Below are positions 1 to 6,982 of a stretch of 6,982 nt of DNA, in pieces. The DNA is from an uncultured Mycoplasmataceae bacterium (lineage in GTDB: Bacteria > Bacillota_I > Bacilli_A > Mycoplasmatales > Mycoplasmoidaceae): positions 1 through 6,982 of the forward strand of contig CAMWQH010000030.1 of the NCBI GenBank assembly GCA_947176435.1. The letters are read 5' to 3'. Position 1 is the stretch's first letter; each line of letters opens with the position of its first letter. Both the position numbers and the translations under genes were made by a program. The notes under the pieces are model-generated. The model had not been told where the DNA came from. It saw only the letters and a program-made list of their open reading frames with translations, and made no database searches.

Positions 1-12
1 AATGCTTTTTAA

Positions 13-195
13 ACTTCTTTCAGAGACTCCGGCAAAATTTATATTATCTACGTGGATAAAAATTGAATAATAAAAAAAGAAAATTATGTATCATTTTTAA
101 ATGCTATTTTTTCAAGCCATGAGTTTGTTTATCATACTCCATGTAATTTTAAAACCACCCCTATTACCAAGATTCATCATAACTTTATAGTTGAT
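13..195 (+). other. In-frame coding-like extension upstream of the aminopeptidase ATG
   Basis: This stretch reads open in the same frame as the aminopeptidase for 61 codons after a TAA at 10-12, with one UGA (64-66) read as Trp. The translation does not look random: the segment V-S-F-L-N-A-I-F followed by H-T-P-C-N-F-K resembles the end of the poorly conserved N-terminal domain of mycoplasma M17 peptidases, a loose match made from memory. The only start candidate inside it besides rare codons is a GTG at 52, and no Shine-Dalgarno sequence precedes that codon. I read it as part of the same gene whose true 5' end was lost, cut by the TAA at 10-12, or shifted into another frame near the window edge. 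A sequencing error there cannot be excluded. Confidence 0.5.
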
Positions 196-1188
196 ATGAA
201 TTTATACGGTAAATACGTTAATGAAGCTCTAGTATTTGTGGGTGCTGAATCATTTTCAAGAAAATTAATCGGTTTACCTGAAAATATGCTAAACCCAACA
301 AAATTTGTTGATTTAGTTAAACGCCAATTTGCAAATTTTAAAAATGTAGAAATCAAAGTTCTTAATAAACAAGAGCTTACAAAAAAGCAAATGAATTTGA
401 TGCTTGCTGTTGGTCAAGGTTCAAATAAAGAAAATGAACCAAAACTATTGTCTATTTCTTTAAAAAATAATAGTAAAGCAAAGAAAATAGTCCTAGTAGG
501 TAAGGGTGTGTGCTTTGATACCGGTGGTTTAAGTCTTAAACCATCAAATTATCTTGAAGGAATGCAATATGATATGTCTGGTGCAGCAATTGTTGTCGGT
601 ACTATGTTTACACTTGCTTCAGTAAAATCAACAGCTAATGTAACTGTTTTAGCACCGTTAGTAATTAACGATATTGGTTCAAATGGAATTAAAGTATCAG
701 ATGTAATTACTTCTTATTCTGGTCAAACAGTAGAAATTACTAATACTGATGCAGAGGGTAGATTGATTCTTGCTGATTCCATTACTTATGCCGAAAAAGA
801 TCTAAAAGCAGACACAATTGTAACTATTGCTACGCTAACAGGAGCAATTGAATATGCATTAAGTGATACTTTTACTCCAATTTGATTGACAAATAACAAG
901 CAATTTGATCAATTTAAAAAAGCGGCTGATAATGCTGCTGAACTTATTTGATACATGCCAATGCACTTTGAATATGAAGCAAAGATGAAATCTTCTAAAA
1001 TTGCAGACATGGTAAATAGTGAAAAAACTAAAGGAGCGGGTAGTAGTACAGCTGCATGCTTCTTGTCTTTTTTTAGAAAAAAAGCTAATTTTGTTCATTT
1101 AGACATTGCTTCAACTAATGAATTCAATCATTCACCATTACCAATAATGTTAAGAACATTGTTTTACTTCATAAAAAAAAGTTGTTAA
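196..1188 (+). CDS. pepA: Leucyl aminopeptidase, M17 family (catalytic domain; N-terminus uncertain)
   Basis: This is a cytosolic two-metal aminopeptidase that removes N-terminal residues from peptides, feeding amino acids to an organism that probably cannot make them. Counting from the ATG at 196 (330 residues), all M17 catalytic positions are present: Lys103 and Asp108 in VGKGVCFDTGG, Lys115 in LSLKPS, Asp126 in YDMSGAA, and Asp185, Glu187 and Arg189 in the signature NTDAEGRL. Their spacing equals that of bovine lens enzyme residues 250, 255, 262, 273, 332, 334 and 336. Further on come the helix G-A-G-S-S-T-A-A-C-F-L (280 onward) and HLDIA (301-305). UGA at 883 and 949 encode Trp, so the gene does not end at 885. 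The glycine-rich C-terminal loop of typical members is reduced to a short hydrophobic tail. The ATG at 196 has no ribosome binding site, and family members have about 120-150 more N-terminal residues, part of which may be encoded at 13-195. The gene may be a 5'-damaged pseudogene with an intact catalytic domain. Confidence 0.88.
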
Positions 1189-1204
1189 ATAAAAAATTAT
1201 TTAA
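1185..1204 (+). terminator. Weak all-AT hairpin overlapping the aminopeptidase stop codon
   Basis: TTAAATAA (1185-1192) and TTATTTAA (1197-1204) are perfect inverted repeats around an AAAA loop, overlapping the TAA stop at 1186-1188. The stem has no GC pair and no clear U-tract follows, so it is at best a weak terminator. Such palindromes also arise easily by chance at this base composition. Confidence 0.2.
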
Positions 1205-1221
1205 TATATATTTAAAATCTA

Positions 1222-1227
1222 TATAAT
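1222..1227 (+). promoter_or_regulatory. Putative -10 box for the lipoprotein gene
   Basis: A perfect TATAAT lies 36 bases before the ATG of the lipoprotein gene in an AT-only spacer. There is no convincing -35 element, which is usual for Mollicutes promoters. The separate promoter suggests the lipoprotein is transcribed independently of the aminopeptidase. In such AT-rich DNA a TATAAT can be accidental. Confidence 0.45.
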
Positions 1228-1246
1228 TATTGAAAGATAAAATATT

Positions 1247-1254
1247 AAAGAGGG
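1247..1254 (+). promoter_or_regulatory. Ribosome binding site of the lipoprotein gene
   Basis: AAAGAGGG is complementary to the anti-Shine-Dalgarno end of 16S rRNA and stands 9 bases from the ATG at 1264. It is one of the few G-rich spots in the spacer and fixes the start of the lipoprotein. Confidence 0.75.
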
Positions 1255-1263
1255 TTTTTTAAT

Positions 1264-3153
1264 ATGTTATTCTCAAGAAATAAAAAGAAAATAAAAAAAA
1301 TAACATGTTTATCTGCTATTTTTGCTGGAGTTTTATCTTCTGCTTCTTTTTTGTCTTCTTGTTCAGACCAATTAAAACCAGAGGTAAACTCAATCTTGTT
1401 GTCTACGGATGCTGACAAAGAAATCACAGGTATCATTTGTGAACAAGGTGAATTTGACCCAAATTTCAACATTGTTTTTGATGATATTGATGGCGTTCCT
1501 ATTGATGATAACATCGATAAAGTGTATTATGAATTTGAGAATAACCCATATCCAAAAAATATAAAAATTGATAAAGATTCTGGAGTTATTTCTTGAGCTT
1601 TTGGACAATCTTTTTCGAATATTGGTTTAGATGTTTGTGCTGTTTTACAAACGAATACTCAAATAATTTCTAATGACGTTCATTTTGAATTAAATACTAC
1701 ATTTGAAAAAATTACAGAGATTGAATTGGAATATAAAGGTTCATACAATTTAGATGGAACAAAAGGGGTTTCTGGGGCTTCTGATAACAAAATTTTTCAT
1801 AGTTTTCTTCCAACAAACGCTGATCAAACAACTCCTATAAAATCAAACTTAACTCCAAGTGTTGATTCAAAACAATTTACTTCTGAAGACATATATATAC
1901 AAGATGATTACATCAAATGAAGTGATAATTTAGATGCTGGTACGTATAAATTTAACATATCTTATCAAACAATGGATGGGGAAGTCTTTAAATCTCTTCA
2001 ACAGTTTACTTTAAATATAGTTTATCCTATCCCATATATAAAAGAAATTAAATTAAATTGAGTAAATCAATCAGGTAGTACAACAAGTGAAGATTTGTAT
2101 GGATTTGTAAATAGAGAAGGTACTTCATATCCTGAACATACTAAAGTGACAATTAATCCTTCTGATGCAAGTTCGTCTTCCCTTGCTTGGTCTTGTTGGA
2201 CATCTAACCCAGATATTCAATTAGATTTTGATCCTAATTCCGGCATTATTTATTGGAGTCAAATTCCTTCTTATCTTTCAAATGAATCTCTTCCTGTTTT
2301 CATTAAATGTTATGATAAAGATTGTCCATCTACAAGCGATACAATACAATTAAATTTACACATACGAAGTGACTGAACCTATATCGGGTCAGAATATTTT
2401 GCGGGCGAGCCTGATTTTCTTATAGATCAACCTCAACCTATTTCTCAAAGCAACGGTGTATCTACTTGCTATTGATCTATTTCAAATTTTTCATACAGTT
2501 TAGATCCGGTTGATCCCTCAAGATTAGCTGTTTATTTAAGAAGCGGTGAATATGTTCCGTATGCTGAATTATTAACGTCCGGATTGGTAAGAAATTTATC
2601 ATTAAATTTTAATTTTAATATTAGATTGGCTACAGGTGAATCATTTGATACTCCAATTTCGATTAGTGACGAAGAAATTGCTAATAATTTTGGTAAATTT
2701 ACAATTGATACTAACAAAATTAGTCCGAGATTGTTTTCTCCATATGATGAAAACGTTACTGAAAAGCTTTGACAACATGTTATGCATTACATTTATAGGT
2801 ATTTTTGCTATGATTACAAGTTTAATTTTGTGACATCCATTAATGGTGTAAAAAATAGTTTTTATTCACTTAAAGATTGTGTAGAAGTGAGATATGATAT
2901 GACTCACCAGGTTTTTACAACACGAATCAATACAAAGAATGTACCTCTTGTAACAATGGGTGATTTTAAAATTTCTTTTAAACTTCAATCAATCGATAGA
3001 GAGTCTTTTGTACTTCTTCGTGATGTTACCGGTTCTCCTGAAGACTTAAATCCTATTGCTTATTACCAAGAATATACAGAGAGTATAACAACATATGTAG
3101 GTACTATTTCAACAATTACTCCTTCGTTTGAAATATATTCATACAATAATTAA
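1264..3153 (+). CDS. Surface prolipoprotein with three Ig/cadherin-like repeats
   Basis: Reading six UGA codons as Trp (residues 111, 219, 266, 371, 404 and 503) gives one 629-residue protein ending at TAA 3151-3153. The N-terminus is a lipoprotein signal: a basic start (SRNKKKIKK), a hydrophobic stretch, then the lipobox L-S-S-C with Cys33 as the expected lipidated residue. Signal peptidase II cleavage there would leave the protein anchored on the outer face of the membrane. The mature part is beta-rich and polar. Three segments carry a matching strand motif ending in Trp: IKIDKDSGVISW (100-111), IYIQDDYIKW (about 210-219) and FDPNSGIIYW (about 322-331). Each is followed by strands ending in a hydrophobic alternating pattern such as FTLNI and IQLNLHI. 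The D-x-x-SG-x-I-x-W pattern recalls putative Ig/cadherin-like repeats of bacterial surface proteins. The last ~250 residues are beta-rich without a recognised domain. Cysteines are more numerous than expected for a mycoplasma surface protein. Adhesion or immune exposure is inferred from architecture only; I recognise no named homologue. Confidence 0.9.
1540..2370 (+). repeat. Three diverged ~110-residue protein repeats within the lipoprotein
   Basis: The repeats are visible at protein level only. The landmark Trp of each unit falls at residues 111, 219 and 331, giving steps of 108 and 112. Around each Trp the pattern is a hydrophobic/acidic strand, often D-x-x-SG-x-I, then W, then about 15-40 residues on a strand of alternating hydrophobics. 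Units one and three match best; unit two lacks the SG pair. The DNA has diverged past obvious nucleotide repetition, so the duplication is old, or the units are instances of one domain family. Boundaries are approximate. Confidence 0.55.
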
Positions 3154-3175
3154 AATTGGTAATTACTAAGTAAAA

Positions 3176-3226
3176 AAAACAAACTTTATTTATTGTTAAG
3201 ATATATTTGCAAAGTCTGTTTGTTTT
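3176..3226 (+). other. Inverted repeat after the lipoprotein gene: possible terminator or IS end
   Basis: AAAACAAAC (3176-3184) is the exact reverse complement of GTTTGTTTT (3218-3226), separated by 33 bases. It lies 22 bases beyond the lipoprotein stop, and the second arm is followed by short T-runs, so it could end transcription weakly. The left arm also lies just outside the stop of the minus-strand transposase remnant (3196-3198), where an IS30-family terminal repeat would be expected. The sequence alone does not decide between these. Confidence 0.3.
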
Positions 3227-3577
3227 CAAAATTTTCTTGGTATAAGCTTGTTAATATTTTCAATACTGCCCTTTTCACAAGAACAATATATGATAAAAGT
3301 AAATTGATATTGATTTCCAAATATTATAGATAGATTTTTTAAATTCTTGTCGTTTTCAAAATTCTGATCCATTATCATTTGTAATACCTTTAACTATTAT
3401 TTTTGCTTTTTTATTTACGAATTTTGCATGCAATTGTAATTCTTGTTTTTTACATAAAGTTAGTAAGTGGTTAGAAGTTTCTCTCTTGCTTTCCACTATA
3501 TCTTTTTCTCAATGATTAAATTCCTCTCTTCAATTAATTCAAGTTGGTCATTTAGTAATAGAAACACCATTGAATCT
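3196..3577 (-). pseudogene. IS30-family transposase remnant (DDE core, deleted and frameshifted)
   Basis: Reading the minus strand with UGA as Trp gives an open stretch from about 3577 to 3254. It contains WREEFNHWEKDIVESK, matching the REEFGHWExD motif that carries the first catalytic Asp of IS30 transposases (here at 3500-3502). SNHLLTL follows, then GITNDNGSEFW with the second Asp (3374-3376). Near 3289 a one-base shift moves the coding signal into the next frame, which continues YCSCEKGSIENINKLI and ends KQTDFANIS with a TAA at 3196-3198. This is the family's EKGSxEN element, holding the last catalytic Glu, plus the usual C-terminal Phe-rich stretch. The two Asp residues are 42 codons apart, clearly shorter than I expect for the family (around 60), so an internal deletion is likely. 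The N-terminal helix-turn-helix part is missing, and an in-frame TAA sits at 3578-3580. The element is dead and shows past transposition into this intergenic region. Confidence 0.8.
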
Positions 3578-3652
3578 TTATCTTTTGAATAACTCATCAA
3601 ATTTGTTTGCTTATTGATAGATTCTCCAATATTTTGCAAAGATATTAAATAA

Positions 3653-3682
3653 TTAAACATACTTTATATAAAATGCTATAAT
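3653..3682 (+). promoter_or_regulatory. Extended -10 promoter for the 986-residue protein gene
   Basis: TGCTATAAT at 3674-3682 is an extended -10 with a perfect TATAAT hexamer (3677-3682), 24 bases before the start codon. A poor -35 candidate, TTAAAC (3653-3658), lies 18 bases upstream. It lies about 75 bases beyond the recognisable transposase remnant, so the downstream gene has its own promoter. The leader would be short, about 17 bases, just enough for the ribosome binding site. Confidence 0.6.
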
Positions 3683-3691
3683 TAACAAATT

Positions 3692-3698
3692 AAGAGGT
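3692..3698 (+). promoter_or_regulatory. Ribosome binding site of the 986-residue protein gene
   Basis: AAGAGGT stands 8 bases before the ATG at 3707 and selects that codon over the out-of-frame ATG at 3700. The product begins MKKRLK, a classic export-signal start. Confidence 0.7.
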
Positions 3699-3706
3699 AA
3701 TGTATT

Positions 3707-6667
3707 ATGAAAAAAAGATTAAAAATTGGAATTTTTGCTTCACTTACTGTTGCTAGTCTTGCAGGAGTAGTCGCTTCACCGATTATTTCTCATAATTTGG
3801 AAGTTAATTCATCAATTAAACAAATCAGGACAAATTTGTCCAATAATAAGCAAGATTTGCAAACTTATCAGCAAAATCTTTTACTATTAAAAAATTTGAA
3901 TGCAAAAAAAATTGATTCAAAAACACTTAGACAATTATCTGATGAAGTTATAACAACTGAACAAGTTGAACAATTTAAAAATGATATTTTGGATAAAATA
4001 GCTGCATCTATTTGAACACTAGCCAATAAAGAACAGTGATCATATGAAACAGCTAAAAATGCAGTTCTTGAAAAATGTGGAATTTTTTTAAAGAATTTTC
4101 AAATGCAAAAAGATGGTTTAAACCCAGATGAACTAGATGAAAATCGATCAAATGCTTCTTTATACCAATATCTTCAAGACCAAGAAGATGCAATGAACAT
4201 CGATGTGTTTGATTCTTATGAAGGCCAATTAGTAGTTGAATCTATGAAAGAGCAATTCAATCAATGTTTATTTAAAATGAGCAATGATTTAATTTCATTA
4301 GAAAAGAAAAACTCATTGTATGCTGAATTTTCAAGTATTTTTGATGGATATGTAGACATTGCTAAAAGTTTTTACTACTCACAATTACAATTTGATATTG
4401 GATTATTAGATTTAGAAAAAAGTGTTAACTTTTTTGAAGAATTTGTTAAGCCATTAAATAAAGACAAAAATGATTGTACATACCAAAACTATACTGCTTC
4501 AATTGCAGACAAACAGTTAGAACTTGTTTTTAACAATTTTACTGAATATTACCGTAGTTCTCTTCAAATATATGATGACGGAAGAGAGTTTATTGATTGT
4601 ATCGCTGATTATTCAAGTAACGGTTATCTTTCTTTAGAAAATAATCTTGTTAATACAAATGATTTATCAAAATTATTTACATATAAATACAACACTCTTC
4701 AAGGTTCTCTTCTTTTACGTCCTACTTTCAATTATTCTATTATGGCTGACCAAAGTGATGAATTAAAAGATGACTATGGCATTGGACAAGTTTTACCAAT
4801 CCAAGATTTTAAGTCACTTGATGGAGCTGAATATGCTGTTGGAGAATTATATCCAGGATATTTAGCACACTTTAGAGTTCATAATTTGGTTGACAACAGA
4901 GATGATTCACAGTGCAATATATCACTTGAGATCGGAGTTTCTGATGCAGTAAGAGATCCACAAAGTGAGCATATATTATGACTTAGTGATTATAACAAAC
5001 AGCAAGGTGTAAATGATGATTCAGCAAACGACTATCAATTATTCAATTTAGTAGTAGATGGTCTTGCTGAAAAGAGTTATATTGCTAATCATAAATTTTA
5101 CACAAATCTTACAACAGAATTATCATTTGATGATTATGATGAAGAAACTGATGAGTATTATTCTTCTAGTGCTGCTAGTCGTTCATATTTAAATGATATA
5201 CTTGATACAAAAGCTACTATTAATGATGATGGTTCATACAACGTTTCAAAAGAAACTCCGATTTACTTATCAGGTGATGATATAGCAGGAATTCCTGTTC
5301 CTGAATTACCTACATCATTTGTTAAAAGTAATTCTTCTAATGATGATTCATATACATCATCTGTTGCATATGAACACCAATATTTAAAATTTATGGTTAC
5401 TGATTACAATACAAACACGTCAGGTGAACATAAACTTGGTTTATATGGTCATTGAGTTATTATGTCTGATAGTCCTTCTAATATTTCAGACAATAAAAAT
5501 GATAAAACAACATTAGAAAAAGCAACAGTTTATGACATACCATGAAGCAATGTCAATACTAATGATATTTGAGTGTCATACCAAATAGATGAAAGCCTTC
5601 TTAATGTAATGTCTGATACGCTAGGTTATGCTTCTATAGTTAAAGAATATGTAGAAAACGTTGAACCAAATGTTTTAGCACTTGATGAAGAAAATACATA
5701 TATTAATGGAAAAACTGCGATGAAAGCTGCAGAAGAACAACTTATCATTAACATTGCACAATCTGCATTAGATGTATCTTTAGTTGCTCTTCTTTCTGCT
5801 TCTTGCGCCTTTTGTGTTGGAATGTCTGTTATATTTTGACAAAAAGTTACTGCATGTATTGCATATGGAGTTGCTATTGCTGCACAAGTGTTATCTTGCG
5901 CTTTAGATGTGGTTTGAATTCTTTCTTTTGCTCCATCATACTACAAAACTAAAAATAATATTTTGCCAACTGTAAAAGAAATATCATCAGATGTTCATAA
6001 ATATAGCGACGATATTGTTGCAAATTATGAAAAATTAAATTCTCCACGACTAAATTTTGAAGCCAAAAAGGATGCCGTTGCATCAATTTATAATGATATT
6101 GGTTTAAGTTCTGATGGATCACAAATAATCGATCAAGAAAAACTTGATAATGCTAACAACTGATTTGACAAAATTAAATCATTAATTAATGATGATATTG
6201 ATGATGAATTACGTACTTTCTTTGAAAACAAGTTTGTTTTTAATAAATCTTCTATTCAAGCTTTTGAGACAGCCCATATAGGTTATTACTCAATTGCCGG
6301 TGTAGCTATTGGTGGTCTTGTAGCAACAATAGGTGGATTTATTCAAAGCTTCATTAAAGTTTGAAATACCGCTGTTCAAGTAGCAAAAGTTGTTTATCCA
6401 ATTTTTTCATCAGCAGCTATAGATGGAGGCAAAATACTTCAAGTTGTTGTTAATTTTAAAAATATTTTTGGTGGTACTATACAAAAAGTAGTAAATAATA
6501 TTCCTAGTACTTTAAATGTTACTGCTACATATACAGCTCAAGCTGCAGAAATCGCTGATGCTGCTACTATGCCTTCACCAACATTACCTGTTGTAGTTAT
6601 AAACGTTACAACATTAGTAGAGATCGTTAATGTAACTCTTTCGTTTGTTGAAATGTTTGCATATTAG
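3707..6667 (+). CDS. Large membrane-anchored exported protein of unknown family
   Basis: Ten UGA codons read as Trp (residues 103, 111, 425, 583, 613, 622, 711, 737, 819 and 886) join four open segments into one 986-residue protein ending in TAG; I saw no TGG codon. Residues 1-28 are a basic start and a hydrophobic segment (IGIFASLTVASLAGVVAS) with no lipobox cysteine, so a signal peptide or N-terminal anchor. Residues ~33-340 are helix-rich and charged, with coiled-coil character early on. Residues ~340-650 are polar, acidic and likely beta-rich, with Asn/Asp/Ser clusters. Then comes a hydrophobic hairpin, ~690-711 and ~714-741, joined by the tight turn W-Q-K and containing four Cys. A charged helical linker (~745-855) follows, then a Gly-rich hydrophobic segment ~861-883 (GVAIGGLVATIGGF), a moderately hydrophobic stretch to about 950 and a hydrophobic end (PVVVINVTTLVEIV). 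Separate membrane segments after a large ectodomain could mean a multi-pass membrane protein or a membrane-inserting, pore-forming type. I recognise no family and assign no function. Confidence 0.88.
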
Positions 6668-6725
6668 GCAATATTGTGTGATAAGTTAAATAACCAAATT
6701 AGCCTTTTAGACTATTTTAGTTTTA

Positions 6726-6764
6726 AAAAAGTTATGAACAATTTGTTCATAACTTTTTAATTTT
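6726..6764 (+). terminator. Strong rho-independent terminator after the 986-residue gene
   Basis: Positions 6726-6741 and 6743-6758 form a perfect 16-base inverted repeat centred on 6742. The core is GTTATGAACAA pairing with TTGTTCATAAC, flanked by A5 and T5. In RNA this gives a stem of about 14 pairs with a small loop, followed by U-rich sequence (CTTTTTAATTTT). It lies 58 bases after the TAG of the large gene and, being flanked by A- and T-runs, could act in both directions. Confidence 0.85.
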
Positions 6765-6777
6765 AGGGGGTGTTTAT

Positions 6778-6819
6778 ATGTTGAACATATTCCTTGTTAG
6801 ATGAATAACGACATATTAG
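6778..6819 (+). CDS. Tiny ORF (13 codons) with a good ribosome binding site; leader peptide or gene relic
   Basis: AGGGGG at 6765-6770 lies 7 bases before an ATG that opens MLNIFLVRWITTY (Trp from a UGA at 6802) and ends at TAG 6817-6819. Past that stop the same frame stays open for 20 more codons (LLVYDFSLIFVKK and on), ending in a TAA near 6880. It could be a short leader peptide, a relic of a gene broken by the TAG, or chance. The G-run is conspicuous in DNA this AT-rich, which is the main reason for listing it. No promoter is visible between the terminator and the ribosome binding site. Confidence 0.25.
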
Positions 6820-6847
6820 CTGTTAGTTTATGATTTTTCGTTAATTT

Positions 6848-6876
6848 TTGTCAAAAAGCATATTTTATATGTTAAT
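6848..6876 (+). promoter_or_regulatory. Possible promoter near the right edge
   Basis: TTGTCA (6848-6853) differs from the -35 consensus at one base, and 17 bases later GTTAAT (6871-6876) is a partial -10; overlapping alternatives such as TATATA follow at once. It would start transcription at about 6883-6890 and read into the inverted-repeat region and out of the window. Confidence 0.35.
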
Positions 6877-6902
6877 ATATAAATATATAAAGAAAGTAGT
6901 TA

Positions 6903-6974
6903 ACACTCACCTGATATCTGTTAGTAGATTTTGGTTAGAAGCTTTAGATTAATTTAATCTAAAATCAGTAGTGT
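6903..6974 (+). ncRNA. Possible structured RNA or 5' leader element (nested inverted repeats)
   Basis: Several complementary segments are nested in order: ACACT (6903-6907) with AGTGT (6970-6974), CTGAT (6911-6915) with ATCAG (6964-6968), a small hairpin ATCT/AGAT (6916-6919 with 6926-6929), and a 10-base palindrome arm pair, 6943-6952 with 6954-6963. Together they would fold as a closed multibranch structure downstream of the possible promoter. It matches no RNA family I know, and neither tRNA nor CRISPR features are present. AT-rich DNA yields such pairings by chance, though the GC-containing nested order is less trivial. It may be the leader of a gene beyond the window. Confidence 0.25.
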
Positions 6975-6982
6975 AATTTACT

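Noticed and set aside
859..1098. Minus-strand ORF of 79 codons
   Set aside because: It lies fully inside the aminopeptidase frame and its translation is low-complexity Ser/Phe/Lys with no motif; the plus strand carries the conserved family motifs.
1173..1180. A8 run near the aminopeptidase end, and another at 3172-3179, as phase-variation tracts
   Set aside because: Eight A's are ordinary at this composition. The first would change only the last few residues and the second is not placed within a promoter or reading frame.
1245..1608. Minus-strand ORFs opposite the lipoprotein N-terminus
   Set aside because: They are the antisense shadow of the signal peptide and first repeat, with no ribosome binding site and no recognisable motif.
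2532..2833. Other-frame and minus-strand ORFs in the lipoprotein C-terminal half
   Set aside because: The lipoprotein frame is open throughout with UGA as Trp and explains the region.
3496..3660. Minus-strand 54-codon ORF beginning MFNYLISL
   Set aside because: It overlaps the transposase remnant in a different frame, has no ribosome binding site, and the IS30 motifs lie in the neighbouring frame. Its first part might hold more eroded transposase sequence, but I could not match it.
5000..5350. Repeated Asn-Asp-Asp codons (AATGATGAT) as a tandem repeat
   Set aside because: The copies are few, irregularly spaced and explained by an acidic, Asn-rich protein segment in an AT-rich genome.
6869..6952. 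27-codon ORF starting MLIYKYIKK
   Set aside because: It has no ribosome binding site and no similarity, and it ends within the palindrome. It is probably chance.
6880..6982. tRNA, CRISPR repeat or known riboswitch
   Set aside because: There is no cloverleaf, no T-arm consensus, no regularly spaced direct repeats and no riboswitch core that I recognise.

Overview
The window looks like a piece of a Mollicutes (Mycoplasma-type) chromosome. It is very AT-rich, and three long reading frames only become whole when UGA is read as tryptophan: 2 or more in-frame UGA codons in the first gene, 6 in the second and 10 in the third. Every UGA stays in a single frame and the genes end at true TAA or TAG codons. 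No finer taxonomic placement is supported by what can be seen.

Layout: (1) Positions 1-1188 carry a leucyl aminopeptidase of the M17 family. Its catalytic domain is complete, but the 5' part is odd: coding-like sequence runs upstream of the first ATG to an in-frame TAA at 10-12. (2) A short AT-rich spacer holds a -10 box and a strong ribosome binding site. It leads into a 629-residue prolipoprotein (1264-3153) with a lipobox and three evenly spaced Ig/cadherin-like repeats. (3) The gap 3154-3690 is not empty. On the minus strand it holds the eroded core of an IS30-family transposase (3577-3196), with an internal deletion and a single-base frameshift. (4) A good extended -10 promoter and ribosome binding site then drive a 986-residue protein (3707-6667). 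It has an N-terminal signal/anchor segment, a helical region, a large polar presumably extracellular region, and a C-terminus with several hydrophobic segments including a tight helical hairpin. I do not recognise its family. (5) A strong intrinsic terminator (6726-6758) follows. The last 220 bases hold a 13-codon ORF with a good ribosome binding site, a possible promoter and a nested set of inverted repeats that could be a structured RNA.

Functionally this is a surface/secretome locus: a peptide-degrading housekeeping enzyme beside a surface lipoprotein and a large membrane-anchored exported protein, with insertion-sequence debris between the last two. The lipoprotein and the large protein have separate promoters, so they look like independent units rather than one operon. 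The large protein is the best candidate for something undescribed. Its hydrophobic C-terminal architecture would fit a membrane-inserting protein, but that is inference from composition only.
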